Source: Enterococcus villorum
GTDB taxonomy: Bacteria; Bacillota; Bacilli; Lactobacillales; Enterococcaceae
Assembly (NCBI RefSeq): GCF_007990225.1
Contig: NZ_BJWF01000001.1
Span: 124,001-188,000 of the forward strand
Direction: 5' to 3'
DNA length: 64,000 nucleotides
The notes beneath the pieces are model-generated. The model worked only from the letters and a program-made list of their open reading frames with translations. It ran no database searches and had not been told where the DNA came from. The position numbers were made by a program, and so were the translations under genes. The first letter of the stretch is position 1. Each line of letters opens with the position of its first letter. Of the stretch, positions 39,058 to 48,150 are shown piece by piece.

Positions 39058-40410
39058 TTATTGTGCTGTTTCAATCTCGCCTAAAGCAGCTTGAGCCAAC
39101 AAGTTCAAGTAATTCCAAGGGCGATCAAAATGTGGTTGGAAGAAGAAATCAGAAAGTGCTAAATCTTCCACAGTCATTTTGTTTTGAACAGCTAGAGACA
39201 TCGTATTAGCAGATTGTGTGATATCATATTTTGACATAAACTGTGCGCCTACAATACGATTCGTGCCTTTTTCATAAACTAGTTCCATCATTACTTTTTC
39301 AGTAGTTGGCATAAACTCTGGACGATAGTTGTCTTCAAAAACAGTGGCTTGTACATCTAAGTTATTCATCGGCGCACTTTCTTTCGTCACACCAGTTGAA
39401 CCAATTGTCCAACCAAACAGATACAAACCTGAAGTACCTTGTGTTCCACGGTAGGCCATTTTATGCTTCGTTAAATTATTTCCTACTAATAAACCTTGAC
39501 GTACCGCATTGGTTGCTAATGGAATATAATTTTGTGTGCCACTAGGATTATAGCTTACGACAGCAGAATCACCTGCAGCAAAAATATCTGGGTTGCTTGT
39601 TTGCATGTACTCATTAACTTTAATTGCGCCATTTGGCAAGGTATCTACTTTTCCTTCAACTAAAGTAGTATTTGGTCTAAACCCTACACAAAGAATGACT
39701 ATATCTGCCTCAAATGTTTCTTTTGCTGTTGCTACTTGCTTCACTTTTCCATCTTCATCTGCAATAAACTCAGAAACATTTTCACCTAAAGCTAGCGTTA
39801 CACCACGTTCAACTAGTTCTTTTTCTAACACATCTGTGAATGGTTTATCAAGATATTTATTTAAAATACGATCTAAACCATCAATCAATGTGACTTGTTT
39901 ACCTGATTCAACAAATGCTTCAACTAATTCAATACCGATATAACCACCGCCTACGATTACCACACGTTTAGCATCTTTTGCTTGTGCAATAATTTCATTT
40001 GCTTGGTTGTAATTTTTGCATAGTAAAATATTTTTTGATTCAATTCCTTTAATTGGGGGAATGATCGGCCAAGAACCTGTTGTCATTACCAACTTGTCAT
40101 AAGAAACTGTTTCAATTTCACCTGTTTTTAAATCTTTGGCAGTAACTTTTTTATTCTCGGTATCCACGTCAGTGACATCATGTTCCATTTTCACCGTTGC
40201 CCCTAAAGATTGAAGCTCTTCAGGATTAGAATAGAATAAGCCCGTTGGATCTTTTACTACCCCACCAACATACAATGCAATTCCACATGATAAAAAGGAG
40301 ATATTATCATTGCGCTCGTAAACAGTCACATCTGCTTCTGGGTGATTTTTTAAGATACTTTTTACAGCTGCCGTACCTGCGTGCGTGCAACCAATTACTA
40401 CAACTTTCAT
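39058..40410 (-). CDS. nox: Water-forming NADH oxidase
   Basis: FAD enzyme that reduces O2 to water with NADH, regenerating NAD+ in aerobic lactic acid bacteria. The 450-aa protein starts VVVIGCTHAGTAAV (FAD fold), has the redox Cys42 in SFLSCGIALYVGG, a second Rossmann GGGYIGIELVEAF (about 158), IFAAGDSA (about 280) and the C-terminal FFFQPHFDRPWNYLN dimer motif. It is very like the enterococcal enzyme. ATG 40410 with GGAGG 9 bp upstream; the 15 upstream codons of the open frame are not used. Probable Rex-type operator upstream. Confidence 0.96.
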   Translation of the reverse strand: MKVVVIGCTHAGTAAVKSILKNHPEADVTVYERNDNISFLSCGIALYVGGVVKDPTGLFYSNPEELQSLGATVKMEHDVTDVDTENKKVTAKDLKTGEIETVSYDKLVMTTGSWPIIPPIKGIESKNILLCKNYNQANEIIAQAKDAKRVVIVGGGYIGIELVEAFVESGKQVTLIDGLDRILNKYLDKPFTDVLEKELVERGVTLALGENVSEFIADEDGKVKQVATAKETFEADIVILCVGFRPNTTLVEGKVDTLPNGAIKVNEYMQTSNPDIFAAGDSAVVSYNPSGTQNYIPLATNAVRQGLLVGNNLTKHKMAYRGTQGTSGLYLFGWTIGSTGVTKESAPMNNLDVQATVFEDNYRPEFMPTTEKVMMELVYEKGTNRIVGAQFMSKYDITQSANTMSLAVQNKMTVEDLALSDFFFQPHFDRPWNYLNLLAQAALGEIETAQ

Positions 40411-40453
40411 ATGTGAATTCCTCCGATTAACAATTTGTCCTTCGACATGCTTC

Positions 40454-40481
40454 ATTATAGCAAAAAGTAAAACGGATACAA
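40454..40481 (-). promoter_or_regulatory. Promoter of nox
   Basis: TTGTAT (40476-40481) and TATAAT (40454-40459) on the minus strand, 16-bp spacer, about 45 bp before the nox start. Confidence 0.75.
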
Positions 40482-40492
40482 TAATGAAATGC

Positions 40493-40507
40493 TTGTGAAT
40501 TCACAAA
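40493..40507. promoter_or_regulatory. Palindrome TTGTGAATTCACAA upstream of nox
   Basis: Perfect 14-bp palindrome just upstream of the nox -35. Its half-sites equal those of the Rex consensus (TTGTGA...TCACAA) but the spacer is 2 bp instead of 6, so it may serve another dimeric regulator. Confidence 0.45.
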
Positions 40508-40567
40508 GAAGACTTTGTTGTTTTACACTCATTACCGAGCAAGAACAGTGATTTCACAGCTTTGTTT

Positions 40568-40585
40568 TTGTGAAAATAGTCACTT
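40568..40585. promoter_or_regulatory. Rex-like operator upstream of nox
   Basis: TTGTGA-AAATAG-TCACTT: the Rex half-site spacing (6 bp) with one perfect and one imperfect arm. Rex senses NADH/NAD+, which would suit control of NADH oxidase. Distance to the nox -35 is about 90 bp, so direct repression is uncertain. Confidence 0.45.
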
Positions 40586-40728
40586 TTTTCCAGTCGTTTG
40601 TGAAAAAAAGAAAAAGCCAGCAACTTATTTTATAATTTCTCTCCAAAAAATAGATTTTTAGACTAATTTTGGGTACTTTATTCATTGCGCTAGCTTTTTC
40701 TCTATTTATTTTTTCTACTCATTTTAAC

Positions 40729-41163
40729 CTACTGCTTTTTTTGACACTCAGCACATCGTCCATATAATTCTAAGCGATGTTCACTGACTTCAAATTCTGT
40801 TAAGCGACTAGCAGCCATTTCGATATCCTCTAACCCCGGATAATGAAAATCGACAATTTTACCGCAACTTTCGCATATTACATGATAGTGACGTTTTGAA
40901 CTAAAATCAAATCGACTGGATGAATCCCCATATTTCATCTCTTGTACAAAGCCGATAGAAGTAAACAATCTCAAATTATTATAGACGGTTGCAACACTCA
41001 TATTAGGAAAGCGATGCTCCAGAGCACGATAAATTTCGTCAGCAGTTGGATGTGAACGATGTTCGATTAAATACTCTAATACTGCATACCTCTGAGGTGT
41101 GATCCGAATATTTTCTTTTTTTAATTGTTCAATTGTTTCTTCTACCAATAGTTTATTCTCCAT
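40729..41163 (-). CDS. perR: Fur-family regulator, PerR-like
   Basis: Metal-dependent peroxide-stress repressor. The 144-aa protein has the winged helix ([26 protein letters not shown], about 17-42), His ligands in [16 protein letters not shown] (His pair, structural CxxC) and a second CxxC (CAECQ) at the end, with Asp residues expected for the PerR Fe/Mn site (SSRFDFS, IVDFHYP). PerR versus Fur/Zur rests on the His/Asp pattern. GGGGTG precedes ATG 41163; an in-frame GTG 3 codons earlier is the alternative start. Confidence 0.82.
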   Translation of the reverse strand: MENKLLVEETIEQLKKENIRITPQRYAVLEYLIEHRSHPTADEIYRALEHRFPNMSVATVYNNLRLFTSIGFVQEMKYGDSSSRFDFSSKRHYHVICESCGKIVDFHYPGLEDIEMAASRLTEFEVSEHRLELYGRCAECQKKQ

Positions 41164-41261
41164 TTTTAACACCCCGCGTTGTTATTCTCGTCTTATCATA
41201 CTATTTTTACTTTTTAAAATCTACTTTTCATGAAAAGAAATTTTAAATTAATCATAAAAAT

Positions 41262-41317
41262 ACAAAAAAAGAAGCAAATAAGAAGAAATTTTTTCCTTAT
41301 CTTGCCTCTTTTTTCGT
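41262..41317 (-). terminator. Terminator after cysK
   Basis: Imperfect hairpin (AAAAAAGA(A/G)GCAA... / ...TTGCCTCTTTTTT) closing about 25 bp after the cysK stop, with T-rich ends on the minus strand. Confidence 0.65.
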
Positions 41318-41343
41318 TTATTCATTTTAAAAATCGTTTTTTA

Positions 41344-42279
41344 TTACTCTTTTTGTTCTTCTTGATATAAAGCAGTTGATAAATAACGTTCTCCATTATC
41401 CGGTACGATTGCCAATACCTTTTTGCCTTTACCTAAAAATTTGGCCTCTTCAAGAGCCGCAGCAATCGCCGCTCCAGAAGAAATTCCTACTAAAATCCCT
41501 TCTTCTTTCCCAACCATTCTAGCTGTTTCCATCGCTTGATCACCCGTAACAGAGACCACTTTGTCATAAACGGATGTATCCAATGTATCAGGTACAAAAC
41601 CTGTACCAATTCCTTGGATTTTATGGGGGCCAGCTTCTTTTCCTTCTAAAATAGCAGATTCTGCCGGTTCAACCCCAATGATTTCAATTGCTGGGTAGAC
41701 TCTTTTCAATTCTTTTCCAGCACCTGAAATTGTTCCACCAGTGCCGATACCTGCGACAAAAGCATCTAATCCATTGACACCAAATGCCTCTTGAATCTCA
41801 TGACCGGTTGTCTTTTCATGAATAGATGGATTTGCTGGATTTTCAAATTGAAGCGGAAGAAAATAACCATGTTCTTTTGCCAAGCGTTTCGCTTCCTTAA
41901 TTGATCCACTGATTCCTTCTGATCCAGGCGTTAAACGCAATTCAGCACCATACCCCTTCATAAGCAGGCGACGTTCGATACTCATCGTTTCAGGCATAAC
42001 AATCATCACTTTATACCCTTTTGCTACCCCTACCATGGCTAATCCAATACCTGTATTTCCAGAAGTAGGTTCAATGATCGTATCCCCAGGTTTAAGAAGA
42101 CCGTCATGCTCAGCTCTTTCGATCATACTTAAAGCAATGCGATCTTTTACACTTCCTCCTGGGTTAAAAAATTCTAATTTTACATAGACATCTGCTGAAT
42201 CTTCGGGAACTAAATGATTCAGTTTAACAATTGGTGTTCTTCCAATCAATTCCGTAATAGAATGATAAATTTGTGTCAT
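41344..42279 (-). CDS. cysK: Cysteine synthase A
   Basis: PLP enzyme that makes L-cysteine from O-acetylserine and sulfide. The 311-aa protein has NLVK-type PLP lysine in [14 protein letters not shown] (K43 region), the substrate loop [11 protein letters not shown] (about 68), and the glycine-rich phosphate site [13 protein letters not shown] (about 176). GAGGAGG precedes ATG. Alone between perR-like gene and a gene-free stretch; normal length. Confidence 0.94.
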   Translation of the reverse strand: MTQIYHSITELIGRTPIVKLNHLVPEDSADVYVKLEFFNPGGSVKDRIALSMIERAEHDGLLKPGDTIIEPTSGNTGIGLAMVGVAKGYKVMIVMPETMSIERRLLMKGYGAELRLTPGSEGISGSIKEAKRLAKEHGYFLPLQFENPANPSIHEKTTGHEIQEAFGVNGLDAFVAGIGTGGTISGAGKELKRVYPAIEIIGVEPAESAILEGKEAGPHKIQGIGTGFVPDTLDTSVYDKVVSVTGDQAMETARMVGKEEGILVGISSGAAIAAALEEAKFLGKGKKVLAIVPDNGERYLSTALYQEEQKE

Positions 42280-42637
42280 TTTCTATTCCTCCTCACTCTC
42301 TTCTTCTTAATGATAATACAACAAAGAAACTTCTGGCGAATGATTTGTTTTTTATGTAAAAAACAAATCATTTATTGCTCACTCTTTGCTTTTGAGTCAT
42401 CATCCTCGTCAACTACCAGTCAGCTGAATCAAACACTTTCTAACGTTTGAAGTGGATATCTCTTAGAAAACAAGTACACGTAAATATTTTTTACTCACAG
42501 CAATTGTTCTCGTTTCCCAAGCAATCTCTTTCCTATCGTTCTTTGATGTGATTTAAGACAGATGAACGAAGCTATCGAGAAAAATGAAAAGAGGTCTACA
42601 CCTAATTAATGGTTTTCGAATCACTCTCTATAAAAAT
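42280..42637. other. Intergenic region with one inverted repeat
   Basis: About 360 bp with no gene seen. A near-perfect hairpin (AATGATTTGTTTTTT / AAAAAACAAATCATT, 42339-42372) with 4-nt loop lies 60 bp upstream of the cysK start and could be a leader terminator or operator. Confidence 0.5.
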
Positions 42638-42677
42638 AGCATTCACCATCCTTAATAGATATTGGACGATGAATGCT
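42638..42677 (-). terminator. Terminator after the glucosaminidase gene
   Basis: Hairpin AGCATTCA(C)C(A)TCC / GGA(C)GA-TGAATGCT with two mismatches, then ATTTTTATAG on the minus strand. Confidence 0.65.
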
Positions 42678-42685
42678 TGTTAAAA

Positions 42686-43567
42686 TTAAATATTTAATTC
42701 TTGTCCCACCAATAAAGAATAGTTAGACATTGACATGCCATTTTTTGCCATCAAATCATCAACTGACATACCGAATTTTTGCGCGATATCCCATAAAGTA
42801 TCACCTGATACTACTTTGTATGTCTGAGCGCTACTTGATGAGACAGACGTTGTTGTTGAAGTCGTTGTTGTTGAAGTCGTTGTCGTTGTACTCGTCGTTG
42901 TTGTAGTGGTTGATCCAGTTGAAGGTGTATCAAATCTAGTTAAATTATAAGTATTAATCAATGCATTCAATTTCGCACCATAACCAGGATCTGTCGCATA
43001 ACGCCCTGTCAAATAGGCTGTAGCATCATAAAAACTTGTTGTGTTACTTTTCCAAACACCAGCATAATGATAGTCTCCAGTTGAAAAACTAGTAGAACGC
43101 AACACATTCGCATGATCTTGTAATGACTCCCAGTAAGAAGAATATTTACGGAATGGTTCATTCATCGTGACCCATTGACCATTAATATATTCTTTAGTAG
43201 CCATATAGACGACCTGTCCACCATAACTTCCTTTCACCCCGAACAAGTTATAATTCGGTGCACTTGCTAAACCAGAAGTACCATATGCACTTTCCAATAA
43301 AGCTTGAGCAATCATGACAGAAGCATATAAATCATTACTTGCAGCTACTTCAGAAGCCGCCCATCCGATTTGATTGATGAAAGCTTGAGGATCCGTTGTA
43401 TTTTGTGTTGCTTGCTCGTCTGCACGAACATTTTGCGGTACTGCTGTAACCATCATGGGCCCAACTAAAAGAGTCGTCCCCATTAAAGGAGCAATCGCTT
43501 TTTTATTAATCACCATGGTTCTTTTATTCTTTTGGTGTCGGGCACTGCGGGTTTTCAGCTCTTGCAT
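42686..43567 (-). CDS. Secreted glucosaminidase with LysM domain
   Basis: Peptidoglycan hydrolase (GH73, endo-beta-N-acetylglucosaminidase type). The 293-aa preprotein has a long basic N-terminus and hydrophobic segment (about 25-44) with cleavage likely after VRA (about 50), a GH73 domain (about 60-213; catalytic Glu in AQALLESAYGTSGLA), a Ser/Thr repeat linker (about 217-250) and one LysM (YKVVSGDTLWDIAQKFG, about 248-292) for wall binding. GAGGAGG before ATG. Similar to enterococcal autolysins, shorter with a single LysM. Confidence 0.9.
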   Translation of the reverse strand: MQELKTRSARHQKNKRTMVINKKAIAPLMGTTLLVGPMMVTAVPQNVRADEQATQNTTDPQAFINQIGWAASEVAASNDLYASVMIAQALLESAYGTSGLASAPNYNLFGVKGSYGGQVVYMATKEYINGQWVTMNEPFRKYSSYWESLQDHANVLRSTSFSTGDYHYAGVWKSNTTSFYDATAYLTGRYATDPGYGAKLNALINTYNLTRFDTPSTGSTTTTTTSTTTTTSTTTTSTTTSVSSSSAQTYKVVSGDTLWDIAQKFGMSVDDLMAKNGMSMSNYSLLVGQELNI

Positions 43568-43630
43568 TCAAATTCCTCCTCAAAAAAATAAAAAGCTTTA
43601 AATAAAATTTTCTTCTTTAAACATTCTTAA

Positions 43631-43660
43631 TCATTTAAATTATACTTATAATTTAAATGA
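43631..43660. promoter_or_regulatory. Perfect AT-rich palindrome over the glucosaminidase promoter
   Basis: 13-bp arms TCATTTAAATTAT / ATAATTTAAATGA separated by ACTT. On the minus strand it covers the spacer and -10 (TATAAT) of a promoter whose -35 is TTGAGT with 17-bp spacing, 64-90 bp before the start codon. Symmetric and placed on the promoter, so it is a good operator candidate. Confidence 0.6.
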
Positions 43661-44014
43661 AACTCAAATCAATCTTCACTATTTCTTTTTTTGTAAAGTT
43701 ACTGTAATCTTAAAGAAACATTCGGTAACATTTGTTCGGTTGAACAAGACAATATAATATATATGAACAACTTGCCACTTAGCTAGGATATAATACGATT
43801 TTACGATTCGTTCAATATTGATTCTTGCATCATCAGATATTTCGTTATCAATTCCTTGTCTAAGATAGTTTGTGGCTAAAACAAGAAGAGATGAGAGAAG
43901 AAATACCGAATGCTGATTATAACACTGAGTAAAATAAAAATAAGCCTTCTATCAAAGGCTGTATCCTCTCCCTATAGAGTATGGGTGTCTTCTGCCTATT
44001 TTCGTTAAAATTTT
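43661..44014. other. Intergenic region with possible structured element
   Basis: No gene with a start codon. On the minus strand GCCTT-TGATAG-AAGGC followed by TTATTTTTATTTTA (43934-43963) is terminator-like, and 43960-44005 holds pairing blocks (CCCATACTCTATAGGG). An open frame of about 90 codons on the minus strand reads through the region without any start codon. Confidence 0.4.
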
Positions 44015-44053
44015 AAAAAAAGAATAGCTGAAAACGATACTTTCAGCTATTCT
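44015..44053 (-). terminator. Terminator after tkt
   Basis: Hairpin AGAATAGCTGAAA / TTTCAGCTATTCT with 7-nt loop, then TTTTTT on the minus strand. Confidence 0.88.
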
Positions 44054-44093
44054 TTTCTAATTTTTTATAACAAATAAAGCAACTTTTTTAATT

Positions 44094-46088
44094 TTATAAT
44101 TGATTGAAGGTTGCTACGACATTTTCAACAGTGAAGCCAAATTCTTCGAGAATTTTGTTTCCAGGAGCAGAGGCACCAAAATGATCAATAGTGATCGTTG
44201 TTCCTTCTGTGCCCACATAGCGTTCCCAACCAAATGAAGCTGCGGCTTCAATTGCAACACGTTTCTTCACGTCTTTTGGTAAAACACTTTCTTTATATTC
44301 AGCAGATTGTTTTTCAAACAAATCAAAACTTGGCATTGATACCACGGAAACATCTTTACCAGCTTCTGCTAATTCTTTTTGAGCTTTGACTGCTAGATTG
44401 ACTTCCGAACCTGTAGCAATCAAGATCCCTTCTGGTTTATCACCTTTAGCTGGTGATAAGACATAAGCACCTTTTTTCACCATTTCGTCCGCTACTTCTT
44501 TAGTGCTTGGTAGAACTGGTAAGTTTTGGCGGCTTAATACTAAAATTGTTGGTGTATCTGTAGATTCCATCGCAACTTTCCAAGCTGCACGCGTTTCATT
44601 TCCATCTGCCGGACGAATCACATGCACACCTGGCATACATCTTACAGAAGCTAATTGTTCAATCGGTTCATGTGTTGGACCATCTTCTCCGACAGCCACT
44701 GAATCATGCGTCAATACATAAATAACCGGAGTATTTTGAATGGCTGCTAAACGAACAGCAGGGCGTAAATAATCCACAAATACAAAGAATGTTCCTCCAT
44801 AAATTCGTGTTCCTCCATGAAGTTGGATCCCGTTCATCGCTGCTGCCATTGCAAATTCACGTACACCAAACCAAATATTACGTCCTTCGTAATGTTCTGA
44901 AGTAAAATCTTTATCTGCGGCCACCATGGTATTATTCGAACCAGATAGATCAGCAGATCCGCCCCAGAAACTTGGAACAGCTTTAGATAATTCTTGAATC
45001 ACTTCTTTACTTGAAACACGACTTGCTTGGCTGTCTCCTACTTCATAAGAAGGAAGCTCAGCATCCCAGTTAGCAGGTAGTTTTCCAGCAAATGCATCTT
45101 CAAATTGTTGGGCTAATTCTGGGTAAGCATGCTTATAATTACGGAACATTTCATTCCAAGTATTTTCTGCTTCTTGTCCCTCTTCGATCATGGTTTGACG
45201 GAATCGTTCAGCCACTTCATCAGGAACAGTGAAATCTGGGTATTCCCAACCATAAACTTCTTTTGCCATTTTAATGCCTTCATCGCCAATTGGTGCTCCG
45301 TGAACAGCAGATGTGCCTTCTTTAGGAGCGCCATAACCAATCACTGTTTTCACTTCAATCAATGTTGGTTTTTCTGTTTCGGCTTTTGCTGCTTCAATAG
45401 CTTTAGAAATCGCTTCTAAATCATTGCCGTCTTTAACTAAGATATGTTGCCAGCCATATGCCTCATAGCGCGCGCCAACATTTTCTGTAAATGCTTTTGA
45501 AGTTGGCCCATCCAAAGAAATATCATTTGAATCATATAAAACGATCAATTTTCCTAATTTCATGTGTCCAGCCATCGAACTAGCTTCTTGAGAAACACCT
45601 TCCATCAAGTCGCCATCGCCACAAATAGCGTACGTATGGTGGTCTACTACTTTAAAGCCTTCTTTATTATATGTCGCTGATAAATGTGCCTCTGCCATTG
45701 CCATTCCGACAGCCATAGCAATTCCTTGTCCAAGTGGTCCGGTCGTTGCTTCCACACCATCCGTATGGTTCACTTCAGGATGTCCAGGCGTCTTTGAATC
45801 CCATTGACGGAATTGTTTCAAGTCATCAATTGATACTTGATAGCCTGATAAATGTAACAAACTGTATAACATTGCTGATCCATGACCAGCTGATAAAACA
45901 AAACGGTCGCGGTCCACCCATTTTTTTGAAGTGGTTGGATTTACTTTCAAATGTTTCGTCCATAACGCATAAGCCATCGGTGCTGCGCCCATTGGAAGAC
46001 CAGGATGTCCTGAATTTGCTTTTTGAACTGCTTCAATACTCAATGTACGGATTGTGTTAACGCCAAGTTGGTCAATTTTGTCAAACAA
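44094..46088 (-). CDS. tkt: Transketolase
   Basis: Thiamine-diphosphate enzyme of the pentose phosphate pathway that moves two-carbon units between sugar phosphates. The 664-aa protein has the Tkt N-terminal block [30 protein letters not shown] (about 14-43), the ThDP motif [10 protein letters not shown] (about 152) and the middle domain [14 protein letters not shown]. Start is TTG at 46088: AGGAGGGG is 7 bp upstream and no ATG lies near; family alignments expect MFDKxDQLGVN. Single gene with its terminator. Confidence 0.94.
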   Translation of the reverse strand: MFDKIDQLGVNTIRTLSIEAVQKANSGHPGLPMGAAPMAYALWTKHLKVNPTTSKKWVDRDRFVLSAGHGSAMLYSLLHLSGYQVSIDDLKQFRQWDSKTPGHPEVNHTDGVEATTGPLGQGIAMAVGMAMAEAHLSATYNKEGFKVVDHHTYAICGDGDLMEGVSQEASSMAGHMKLGKLIVLYDSNDISLDGPTSKAFTENVGARYEAYGWQHILVKDGNDLEAISKAIEAAKAETEKPTLIEVKTVIGYGAPKEGTSAVHGAPIGDEGIKMAKEVYGWEYPDFTVPDEVAERFRQTMIEEGQEAENTWNEMFRNYKHAYPELAQQFEDAFAGKLPANWDAELPSYEVGDSQASRVSSKEVIQELSKAVPSFWGGSADLSGSNNTMVAADKDFTSEHYEGRNIWFGVREFAMAAAMNGIQLHGGTRIYGGTFFVFVDYLRPAVRLAAIQNTPVIYVLTHDSVAVGEDGPTHEPIEQLASVRCMPGVHVIRPADGNETRAAWKVAMESTDTPTILVLSRQNLPVLPSTKEVADEMVKKGAYVLSPAKGDKPEGILIATGSEVNLAVKAQKELAEAGKDVSVVSMPSFDLFEKQSAEYKESVLPKDVKKRVAIEAAASFGWERYVGTEGTTITIDHFGASAPGNKILEEFGFTVENVVATFNQL

Positions 46089-46186
46089 AATAACCCCTCC
46101 TATTATTTTAGGTTTTTTTTACCTTTATTTCTTACTTACTAAGTTTATTAGATACGTCAAGAAAAAGCAATGTTTTTTAGTACTTT

Positions 46187-46441
46187 TTACTCAAACTTAT
46201 TTCCTCGACTGTGTAAGCCTTTTTTCTTTTGGATTTCTTTCAATTTATTTGGAGTGACATCGTTGCCTTTTGGATCTACAACTTTCATTCCTTCAATGTG
46301 GTGTCTCATCCCCGAACGAAAAGCGGTTAAATATTCTTCCCTTAACGTGAATTGTTCTTTTTCCTCTTTTTCCGTTAAGCCTTCTTTTTTCTTTTTTTGG
46401 GCAAGCTCGTTGATGCGTGCAATTTTTTCAGGTGATAACAT
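46187..46441 (-). CDS. DUF896 / UPF0291 protein (YnzC type)
   Basis: Small soluble helical protein of unknown function. The 84 residues begin [23 protein letters not shown] and contain [30 protein letters not shown], which match the YnzC/YnfC family. AAAAGGAGG precedes the ATG. Divergent from lexA, separated by about 140 bp with the LexA box; in B. subtilis the related ynzC lies near lexA/yneA too, which supports a loose SOS connection. Confidence 0.9.
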   Translation of the reverse strand: MLSPEKIARINELAQKKKKEGLTEKEEKEQFTLREEYLTAFRSGMRHHIEGMKVVDPKGNDVTPNKLKEIQKKKGLHSRGNKFE

Positions 46442-46517
46442 AGTAGGACCTCCTTTTACTCTACTTCATATTATATAAAAAACAAAAAAAAAACAACTAG
46501 GTAAAATAATTTATATA

Positions 46518-46531
46518 CGAACATTTGTTTG
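46518..46531. promoter_or_regulatory. LexA (SOS) box at lexA
   Basis: CGAACATTTGTTTG fits the Gram-positive LexA consensus CGAAC-N4-GTTYG. It overlaps the -35 of the lexA promoter (TTGAAA 46529-46534, TACTAT 46552-46557, 17-bp spacer), giving autoregulation. Confidence 0.88.
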
Positions 46532-46587
46532 AAAGAAGTAATTTTATATGGTACTATTTATTTATTAATTGAAAGAAGGTGTACTCT

Positions 46588-47211
46588 GTGGCCCGACAAA
46601 CTGAAACTAGACAAATTGAAGTCTTACGATATATTCATGAGCAAGTCTCTCAAAAAGGCTACCCACCAACTGTACGCGAGATCGGAGAAGCTGTTCAGCT
46701 TTCTTCCACCTCCACCGTCCATGGTCATCTGGCACGACTTGAAAAAAAAGGATTCATCCAACGAGACCCAACAAAACCGCGAGCAATTGAGTTAACTAAA
46801 CAAGGATTAGCAAAGATTGGGATAAAACCTTCCACGATTCCGGTACTAGGAGTTGTTACTGCGGGAGAACCTATTTTAGCCGTTGAAGATGCGTCAGATT
46901 TCTTTCCTATCCCACCAAACCTTTCGTCGGAAGAAGGTAGTTTGTTCATGTTAACCATTCGTGGAGAAAGCATGATCAACGCTGGTATCTTGGATGGAGA
47001 TAATGTGATCGTTCGTAAACAAGAGACGGCCCAAAACGGAGATATCGTTATTGCAATGACGGCAGAAGATGAAGCGACTTGTAAACGATTCTATAAAGAA
47101 AAAAATCATTTTCGTTTACAACCCGAAAATGACCTGCTTGAGCCTATCATTTTAGATCAAGTATCGATTTTAGGTCGTGTTGTCGGCTTATATCGTAGCC
47201 ACATCTATTAG
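46588..47211 (+). CDS. lexA: LexA repressor
   Basis: SOS master repressor cleaved when RecA forms filaments. The 207-aa protein has the winged-helix DNA-binding part ([46 protein letters not shown], residues about 11-55), the cleavage bond Ala-Gly in VVTAGEP (about 91), and catalytic Ser in RGESMINAG (about 127) and Lys in ATCKRF (about 165). GTG 46588 with AAGG 8 bp upstream; an in-frame GTG 3 codons earlier is less likely. It regulates itself via the box at 46518 and probably the gene at 47731. Confidence 0.95.
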   Translation: MARQTETRQIEVLRYIHEQVSQKGYPPTVREIGEAVQLSSTSTVHGHLARLEKKGFIQRDPTKPRAIELTKQGLAKIGIKPSTIPVLGVVTAGEPILAVEDASDFFPIPPNLSSEEGSLFMLTIRGESMINAGILDGDNVIVRKQETAQNGDIVIAMTAEDEATCKRFYKEKNHFRLQPENDLLEPIILDQVSILGRVVGLYRSHIY

Positions 47212-47261
47212 CAACAATTCAAATTAATCGTTAGAAATTCACTCTAATTTATTAGATGTTT

Positions 47262-47293
47262 AAAAGGCTGAAACATTTTTGTTTCAGCCTTTT
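47262..47293 (+). terminator. Terminator after lexA
   Basis: Perfect 13-bp-arm hairpin AAAAGGCTGAAAC / GTTTCAGCCTTTT with 6-nt loop, about 50 bp after the stop. Confidence 0.9.
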
Positions 47294-47656
47294 AAGGCTT
47301 CTACAAAATAAAAAGTAGTCTATTCAAAAATCATTTATTTATATCGAGGTGATGATAGAGGCGCTTTGTTTCAAAGCGTAAGAAGGTATCTCCATCGATC
47401 TATTATAATTCTTCGCGTTTTCTGAACCACAAGCCTCATCTACAAATGAAAACGTGAATAGTCTTTTTATTTCGAAGCTGACAATCTGATGTCTCTTCCA
47501 CATTCCATCTCATCGTTTTTTTCTCAATACAACGCCATTTATCCTGCCATCGTCAGAAGATCCGTTAATGTTTTGACAGAAGATCATTTATAAGAAGTTT
47601 GGAATATGGATGATTTTTTCTCTTTTTTCAAAATTTATCTTTTTTTGATTTCCCTC
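47294..47656. other. Gene-poor region between lexA and the SOS membrane gene
   Basis: About 360 bp. The only ORF of note is a 54-codon frame on the minus strand (47339-47503, MWKRHQIVSFE...) without a clear RBS and not like any family I know; I do not call it a gene. No repeat or hairpin of note. Confidence 0.5.
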
Positions 47657-47685
47657 TTTACAAAACGAACAAAAGTTCGTATACT
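47657..47685 (+). promoter_or_regulatory. Promoter of the SOS membrane protein gene
   Basis: TTTACA (47657-47662) and TATACT (47680-47685) with exactly 17 bp between, the spacer being almost entirely LexA box 1. Confidence 0.85.
47666..47679. promoter_or_regulatory. LexA box 1
   Basis: CGAACAAAAGTTCG: perfect palindromic SOS box (CGAAC-N4-GTTCG) that fills the -35/-10 spacer of the promoter, so bound LexA would block RNA polymerase. Confidence 0.93.
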
Positions 47686-47692
47686 ATTGGTA

Positions 47693-47706
47693 CGAACTTT
47701 TGTTCG
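47693..47706. promoter_or_regulatory. LexA box 2
   Basis: CGAACTTTTGTTCG: second perfect SOS box, at or just after the expected transcription start, 27 bp centre-to-centre from box 1. The two boxes are exact reverse complements of each other. Confidence 0.93.
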
Positions 47707-47730
47707 CATAAAATAATGAGGTGAGAAATC

Positions 47731-47949
47731 ATGAAATCAATGAGACGTCTTGGCTTAGTATTAATGGTATTATTTTTAGGTATTATTATTGGTAATTTTG
47801 GCATTCGACCAGCGTTGTTAGTATTTGTTCCGTTGTTTGCTTTATGGTTTATGTTATGGGATGAGAAAAAATACCGTCAGTCTGAAAGACGTCGGATTCA
47901 TGAAGATGCTTTTTATCGCGATCCCTACTATCATTCCAGGCACTCCTAA
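47731..47949 (+). CDS. SOS-controlled small membrane protein (72 aa)
   Basis: Not recognised by sequence. 72 residues: two hydrophobic segments (LGLVLMVLFLGIIIGNFG, about 7-24; ALLVFVPLFALWFMLW, about 28-43) joined by GIRP, then a charged, His/Tyr/Arg-rich cytoplasmic-looking tail of about 28 residues (QSERRRIHEDAFYRDPYYHSRH). No LysM, so it is not a YneA homologue by sequence. RBS GAGGTGAG 5 bp before the ATG. Promoter carries two perfect LexA boxes, so expression should follow DNA damage. A cell-division inhibitor or membrane stress effector is the natural guess (YneA, SidA and similar play that role elsewhere). Confidence 0.85.
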   Translation: MKSMRRLGLVLMVLFLGIIIGNFGIRPALLVFVPLFALWFMLWDEKKYRQSERRRIHEDAFYRDPYYHSRHS

Positions 47950-48040
47950 ATATTACCAACAAGCCAATTGCAAGAAAGAAGAATCGAACTAGACAAAACT
48001 TAGTTCTCAAAAACATTCATACAGTCATTCATTTTTTAAT

Positions 48041-48093
48041 AAAAGCTAATCATGTAACAAATGATTTCACAATTGTTACATGATTAGCTTTTT
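48041..48093 (+). terminator. Terminator after the SOS membrane gene
   Basis: Long perfect hairpin AAAAGCTAATCATGTAACAA / TTGTTACATGATTAGCTTTT, followed by T on the plus strand, about 90 bp past the stop. Confidence 0.88.
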
Positions 48094-48150
48094 GATCTGA
48101 CTTGCTATCAATTCTTACTACTTGTTTTTTATGATTCACTGTTAACAAAA

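Noticed and set aside
42339-42372. Hairpin upstream of cysK as a possible cysteine/SAM riboswitch terminator
   Set aside because: No riboswitch aptamer consensus found upstream; only the hairpin is visible.
43661-43963. About 90-codon open frame on the minus strand upstream of the glucosaminidase
   Set aside because: No start codon in frame; it contains AT-rich low-information stretches and overlaps the terminator-like hairpin. Possibly a very old remnant.
47339-47503. 54-codon ORF on the minus strand between lexA and the SOS membrane gene
   Set aside because: No clear RBS, unusual composition (several rare-looking residues in a row), no recognisable family; likely chance.
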